Assembly (NCBI GenBank): GCA_016882185.1
Contig: VHCC01000030.1
Location: 1 to 8,998, forward strand
From: Candidatus Pelagibacterales bacterium
GTDB taxonomy: Bacteria; Pseudomonadota; Alphaproteobacteria; Pelagibacterales; Pelagibacteraceae
Length of the DNA: 8,998 bases
Reading direction: 5' to 3'
The translations under genes and the position numbers were made by a program. The notes below the pieces were generated by a model that did no database searches, was not told where the DNA came from, and worked only from the letters and a program-made list of their open reading frames with translations. Of the stretch, positions 6,023 through 8,998 are shown piece by piece. Numbering within the stretch: the stretch's first letter is position 1; the number at the start of each line of letters is the position of its first letter.

Positions 6023-6027
6023 GAAAA
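6016..6027. promoter_or_regulatory. 12-base palindrome TTTTCATGAAAA holding both divergent start codons
   Basis: The perfect dyad is centred between 6021 and 6022. The tesA ATG complements 6020-6022 and the ybbA ATG is 6021-6023, so the CATG core encodes both starts. Each gene is preceded by a pyrimidine-rich run on its own strand (TTTTC) instead of a Shine-Dalgarno. It may simply reflect two Met-Lys protein starts placed back to back (ATGAAA on both strands), or it may also be a binding site. Confidence 0.6.
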
Positions 6028-6686
6028 GTCTATTAGAGTTACAAGATATTTATTTAAATTACAAAACAGAAAATAGTTTAGTTGAAGTTATTAAAGGGGT
6101 TAATTTAAAAATAAATAGTGGCGAAAATGTTGCGGTCGTTGGAAAAAGCGGATCTGGAAAAACAAGTTTAATTATGTTGATTGCAGGACTTGAAAAAGCA
6201 ACTTCTGGAAAAATAATTTTTGAAGATCAAGATATTAGTGCTTATTCAGAGGATGAGTTAGCAGATTTAAGAAAAAGAAAAATTGGTATTGTATTTCAAT
6301 CCTTTTATTTGATCCCAAATTATACTGCATTAGAGAATGTCTCTTTAGTGCTTGAGATTAATAAAATTGAAAATGCTCAAAAAAAATCAGCAGAATTACT
6401 GGAGCAATTTGGTTTAAAAGATCGATTAAATCACTTTCCAAGTCAACTTTCAGGAGGAGAGCAGCAGAGAGTTGCAATTGCTCGTTCTATTATTTTAAGT
6501 CCAAAACTTATTTTAGCAGATGAACCGAGTGGTAATTTAGATAGTGAAAATTCTAAACTTATTATCAATTTATTGTTTAAATATAGCAAACAAAACAATT
6601 CTAGCCTTATCTTAGTCACTCACGATCAATCCATTGCTAAGGAATGTGATAAAATTATTGAAATCAAAGATGGAAAAATTATTTAA
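6021..6686 (+). CDS. ybbA: ABC transporter ATP-binding protein of the YbbA/LolD type
   Basis: The 221-residue ATPase powers the FtsX-type permease encoded next. These belong to the MacB/LolCDE class, which uses ATP to drive motion across the periplasm and not classic import or export through a channel. All motifs are intact: Walker A GKSGSGKTS (41-49), Q-loop Gln93 in VFQSF, signature LSGGEQQ (143-149), Walker B LILADE with Asp167 and Glu168, D-loop NLD (172-174), and the switch His201 in VTHD. The start MKSLLEL is the family's usual one. It overlaps the tesA start on the other strand, and its last 17 bases overlap the permease gene, so the two are translated together. Divergence from tesA followed by a long permease identifies it as ybbA and not lolD. 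Substrate is unknown; in E. coli YbbAP is thought to act with TesA on hydrophobic molecules. Confidence 0.93.
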   Translation: MKSLLELQDIYLNYKTENSLVEVIKGVNLKINSGENVAVVGKSGSGKTSLIMLIAGLEKATSGKIIFEDQDISAYSEDELADLRKRKIGIVFQSFYLIPNYTALENVSLVLEINKIENAQKKSAELLEQFGLKDRLNHFPSQLSGGEQQRVAIARSIILSPKLILADEPSGNLDSENSKLIINLLFKYSKQNNSSLILVTHDQSIAKECDKIIEIKDGKII

Positions 6687-8998
6687 CTTTCAAGATTTTA
6701 AATATGCAATTCGAGATTTAATTAGAAGTTATAAAAAAATCTCAACAATCATTTTTACTCTTTTCATAAGTCTTTTTGTTTTAAGTGTTATTTTAAGTTT
6801 AGAATATTCTTTAAAAAAAGAACTTAATGCTAATGCAAAAGTATTATTGGGTGGAGATTTTGAAATTAATACAAGAAATGAAAAAGTTGATGATCAATAC
6901 TTAAAAAAAATTGAAAAATTTGGAACGATTTCCTCAACTGTTGAGTTTAGTACTATGCTTACTAATTCAACAAAGTCAGATGCTAAAACTTTTTTTATTC
7001 GTTTAAAAGCAATTGATCAAAAGTACCCACTTTATGGCAGCGTTCAATCTTTTCCTGACAACGCACTCACCTTATTACAAACGACCAAAAATAGTATTGT
7101 TGTTAATAGAAAAATTTTTGAAACTCTAAAAATAAAAGTGAATGATACGGTTTATATAAAACAGACTCCTTTTAGGGTTGTGGGTTATGTAGAAAGTGTC
7201 CCAGATTTAGGACGAGCCTTATTATTTGGCGACTTTGCAGTGGTAAGTACTAATTCATTTTTAAATTTAAACATTAATACTTTAGGCAGTTTTATTAACT
7301 ATGAATACCGAGTAAAATTAAACAATGAAAACATTAATTTTAAACAAGAATTAGAAAATCTTACAAAAAATTATCCATCATATAGTGTTCGATATCCAGA
7401 AAATTCTTCTAATAACTTAAAAAAATTAATTGATAATTTTTCTCAATTTTTATCGTTAGTCTCTATCAGTGCAATGCTGATTGCAGGAATAGGAATCGCA
7501 AATACATTAATCTCTTTTATCAATCAAAAAAATATAAGTATTGCGATTATGAAATCACTTGGTTTTACTACTAGTACAATAAAAAAAATATTTTATTTTG
7601 AAATATTTACTTTACTGACCATCATCAGTTTATTGGCTTATCTCTTTGCTATTTTAAGCGTGCCAATTGTTAATGCTTATCTTGTTAAAACCTTAGGAAT
7701 TACTGTTCAAAGTGAATTTATTCTTAAAAATTTTATTAAAGTATTTTTGAGTGGTTTTTTAGTGGTTAGTATTTTTTGTTTACCTACAATCTCAGCCATA
7801 CAACAAATTAAACCAACGAGTCTTTTTAGAAATGTATTTCAGCCTTGTGAATTTTATTTTACTAAAAAAAATATTTCATTAATTATTTTAGCAATTATTT
7901 CTCTTATCTTACTATTTGCCTTTGATAGTAAAAAACCTTTTTACACGGTCATGTACTTTTTAGTTTTTTTTATTATTTGCCTTACTTTATACGGCCTATC
8001 GAAGTTAATAATTTTTTATTTAAGGAAGATTAATTTTATTAAATTTTTGCCCCTTCGACTTGCAGTTAAAAATATTACTAACCCTAAAACAATATTTCCA
8101 ATTACAGTCTTATCATTAGGTTTAGGTGTTACGTTGTTATTATCTTTAACTTTAATTGGATATAATTTTAAGAAGGAGGTTCAAAAATCAATTCCTGAAA
8201 TAGCACCAGATTATTTTTTTGTAAGTATTCAAAACTTGGAAAAAGATGAATTTGTAAAATATTTAAAAAGTAATGATAAAAATGCAGTGATTGAAACAAT
8301 GCCAATTGTTTCCGCTTCTTTAATAAAAATAAATAAAAAAGATCCGCTAACTTATATTAAGCAGAACAATGACTCTTTTTGGGTCCTTGAAAGAGATCGA
8401 AGAATATCTTGGTCTAAAACTGCTCCAAAAGATAATCCAATAATAGAGGGAAGTTGGTTTGATGAAAATAATAAAAGTTTTCAAATTTCGTTAGATGCAA
8501 AAGTTGCAAAAGATTTAAATATTAAAATAAATGACAGTTTAACTTTAAAAATTTACGGAAGGGAAATTGAGGGTAAAGTTATAAACTTAAGAAAGGTTGA
8601 TTATCGTGATCTATCAATTAATTTCGTCATGTTAATCAATCCAAGTTTTGCACAAAATATTCCCCATGAATATATAGCAACCGCTAAATTTAAAAATTTG
8701 CCAGATTTTAAAGAAGGTGCTTTTTTACAAAAATTTAAAAATGTCTCCACAATTAAAGTCTCAAATTATCTTGGCAAAGTTACAGAAATTATAAATAAAA
8801 TATTTATTGCTGTTATCATTATATCATCAATTGCAGTCATTATTGGATTGATGGTAATTTCCTCTGCAGTCATTGTGCAAGCAAGATTAAGTGTTTATCA
8901 AAATTTAATATTTAAAATTTTAGGAATTAATTCAAAAAATTTAATGCTTGCTAGTATTATAGAATTTTTAATTACTTTTTTATCAATTATTTTTATCG
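6670..8998 (+). CDS. ybbP: YbbP-type FtsX-family ABC permease (3' end outside window)
   Basis: The frame runs open from ATG 6670 to the right edge (776 complete codons) without a stop. It matches the large YbbP permeases (about 800-850 residues), so only the last few dozen residues should be missing. Helices are visible at about residues 22-44, 262-286, 307-335, 355-377, 402-420, 424-448, 475-498, 712-737 and from 758. Two large periplasmic domains lie between helices 1 and 2 and between 475-498 and 712-737: two FtsX units joined in one chain. Recognisable family stretches are VLLGGDFEI after helix 1, LGRALLFGDFAVVS, PLRLAVKNI before the second half, TAPKDNPIIEGSWF, and NLRKVDYRDLSINFVMLINP. 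The protein sits in the inner membrane and is driven by YbbA, whose gene it overlaps by 17 bases. Codon use is strongly A/T-rich, like its neighbours. No frameshift is seen. Confidence 0.92.
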   Translation, partial: MEKLFNFQDFKYAIRDLIRSYKKISTIIFTLFISLFVLSVILSLEYSLKKELNANAKVLLGGDFEINTRNEKVDDQYLKKIEKFGTISSTVEFSTMLTNSTKSDAKTFFIRLKAIDQKYPLYGSVQSFPDNALTLLQTTKNSIVVNRKIFETLKIKVNDTVYIKQTPFRVVGYVESVPDLGRALLFGDFAVVSTNSFLNLNINTLGSFINYEYRVKLNNENINFKQELENLTKNYPSYSVRYPENSSNNLKKLIDNFSQFLSLVSISAMLIAGIGIANTLISFINQKNISIAIMKSLGFTTSTIKKIFYFEIFTLLTIISLLAYLFAILSVPIVNAYLVKTLGITVQSEFILKNFIKVFLSGFLVVSIFCLPTISAIQQIKPTSLFRNVFQPCEFYFTKKNISLIILAIISLILLFAFDSKKPFYTVMYFLVFFIICLTLYGLSKLIIFYLRKINFIKFLPLRLAVKNITNPKTIFPITVLSLGLGVTLLLSLTLIGYNFKKEVQKSIPEIAPDYFFVSIQNLEKDEFVKYLKSNDKNAVIETMPIVSASLIKINKKDPLTYIKQNNDSFWVLERDRRISWSKTAPKDNPIIEGSWFDENNKSFQISLDAKVAKDLNIKINDSLTLKIYGREIEGKVINLRKVDYRDLSINFVMLINPSFAQNIPHEYIATAKFKNLPDFKEGAFLQKFKNVSTIKVSNYLGKVTEIINKIFIAVIIISSIAVIIGLMVISSAVIVQARLSVYQNLIFKILGINSKNLMLASIIEFLITFLSIIFI

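Noticed and set aside
6021..6686. Assignment of the ABC ATPase to the LolCDE lipoprotein-release system
   Set aside because: The ATPase family is similar, but the neighbours are tesA and a double-FtsX YbbP-type permease, not lolC/lolE.
6670..8998. Possible degradation of the long permease, because the reading frame reaches the edge without a stop
   Set aside because: Codon-by-codon reading from 6670 to 8998 shows no stop or frameshift and family motifs throughout; it is simply cut by the window edge.
1..8998. CRISPR arrays, tRNA or rRNA genes, insertion sequences, prophage or integrase sites
   Set aside because: No direct-repeat array, tRNA-like T-loop/acceptor pattern, transposase motif or terminal inverted repeat was seen on reading both strands; poly-A/T runs are explained by base composition.

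Overview
The window is strongly A+T-rich and very tightly packed: stops and starts overlap or abut, most starts lack a Shine-Dalgarno, and only two non-coding gaps exceed 20 bases. The ClpB segment reads like an alphaproteobacterial one. Together these suggest a streamlined, low-GC alphaproteobacterium such as SAR11/Pelagibacterales, HIMB59 or a similar marine lineage. This is inference from sequence character only; no rRNA or other taxonomic marker is present.

Layout, left to right. (1) Positions 1-1131 hold the 3' part of clpB (+), the disaggregase. (2) Convergent to it, and sharing the TTAA of the two stop codons, lies a short exported ORF (1128-1397, -). It has the N-terminal signature of LpxR-type lipid A deacylases but only about a third of the expected length, so it is probably a truncated remnant. 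(3) An intergenic island (1398-1827) contains an untracked 55-codon gene for a single-pass membrane peptide (1496-1663, +). After it come inverted repeats, including a 47-nt element that can fold in two mutually exclusive ways. (4) A tight three-gene + strand operon follows (1828-5408): a CBS-pair/DUF294 nucleotidyltransferase, a DEDDh (DnaQ-like) 3'-5' exonuclease overlapping it by 17 bases, and SelO (YdiU) protein adenylyltransferase one base further on. (5) Two bases beyond the selO stop, and convergent with it, ends tesA (5411-6022, -), a secreted SGNH-family lysophospholipase/esterase. (6) tesA is divergent from ybbA-ybbP (6021-8998, +), an ABC ATPase and its large FtsX-type permease, which runs off the right edge. 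The two divergent start codons share bases inside a CATG palindrome.

Functional picture. The left and right ends concern protein quality control and the cell envelope. TesA (periplasm) and YbbA-YbbP (inner membrane) form a neighbourhood known from E. coli and many Proteobacteria, thought to act on hydrophobic or lipid-like substrates. The central operon combines a predicted adenine-nucleotide sensor with a nucleotidyltransferase domain, a nuclease and a redox-linked AMPylase. The first two are a recurring pair in Proteobacteria, often near acetate-uptake genes, while coupling to selO is less familiar to me. The likeliest undescribed elements are the 55-aa membrane peptide with its downstream RNA/DNA structure, and the promoter-less-looking overlapping divergent starts of tesA and ybbA.
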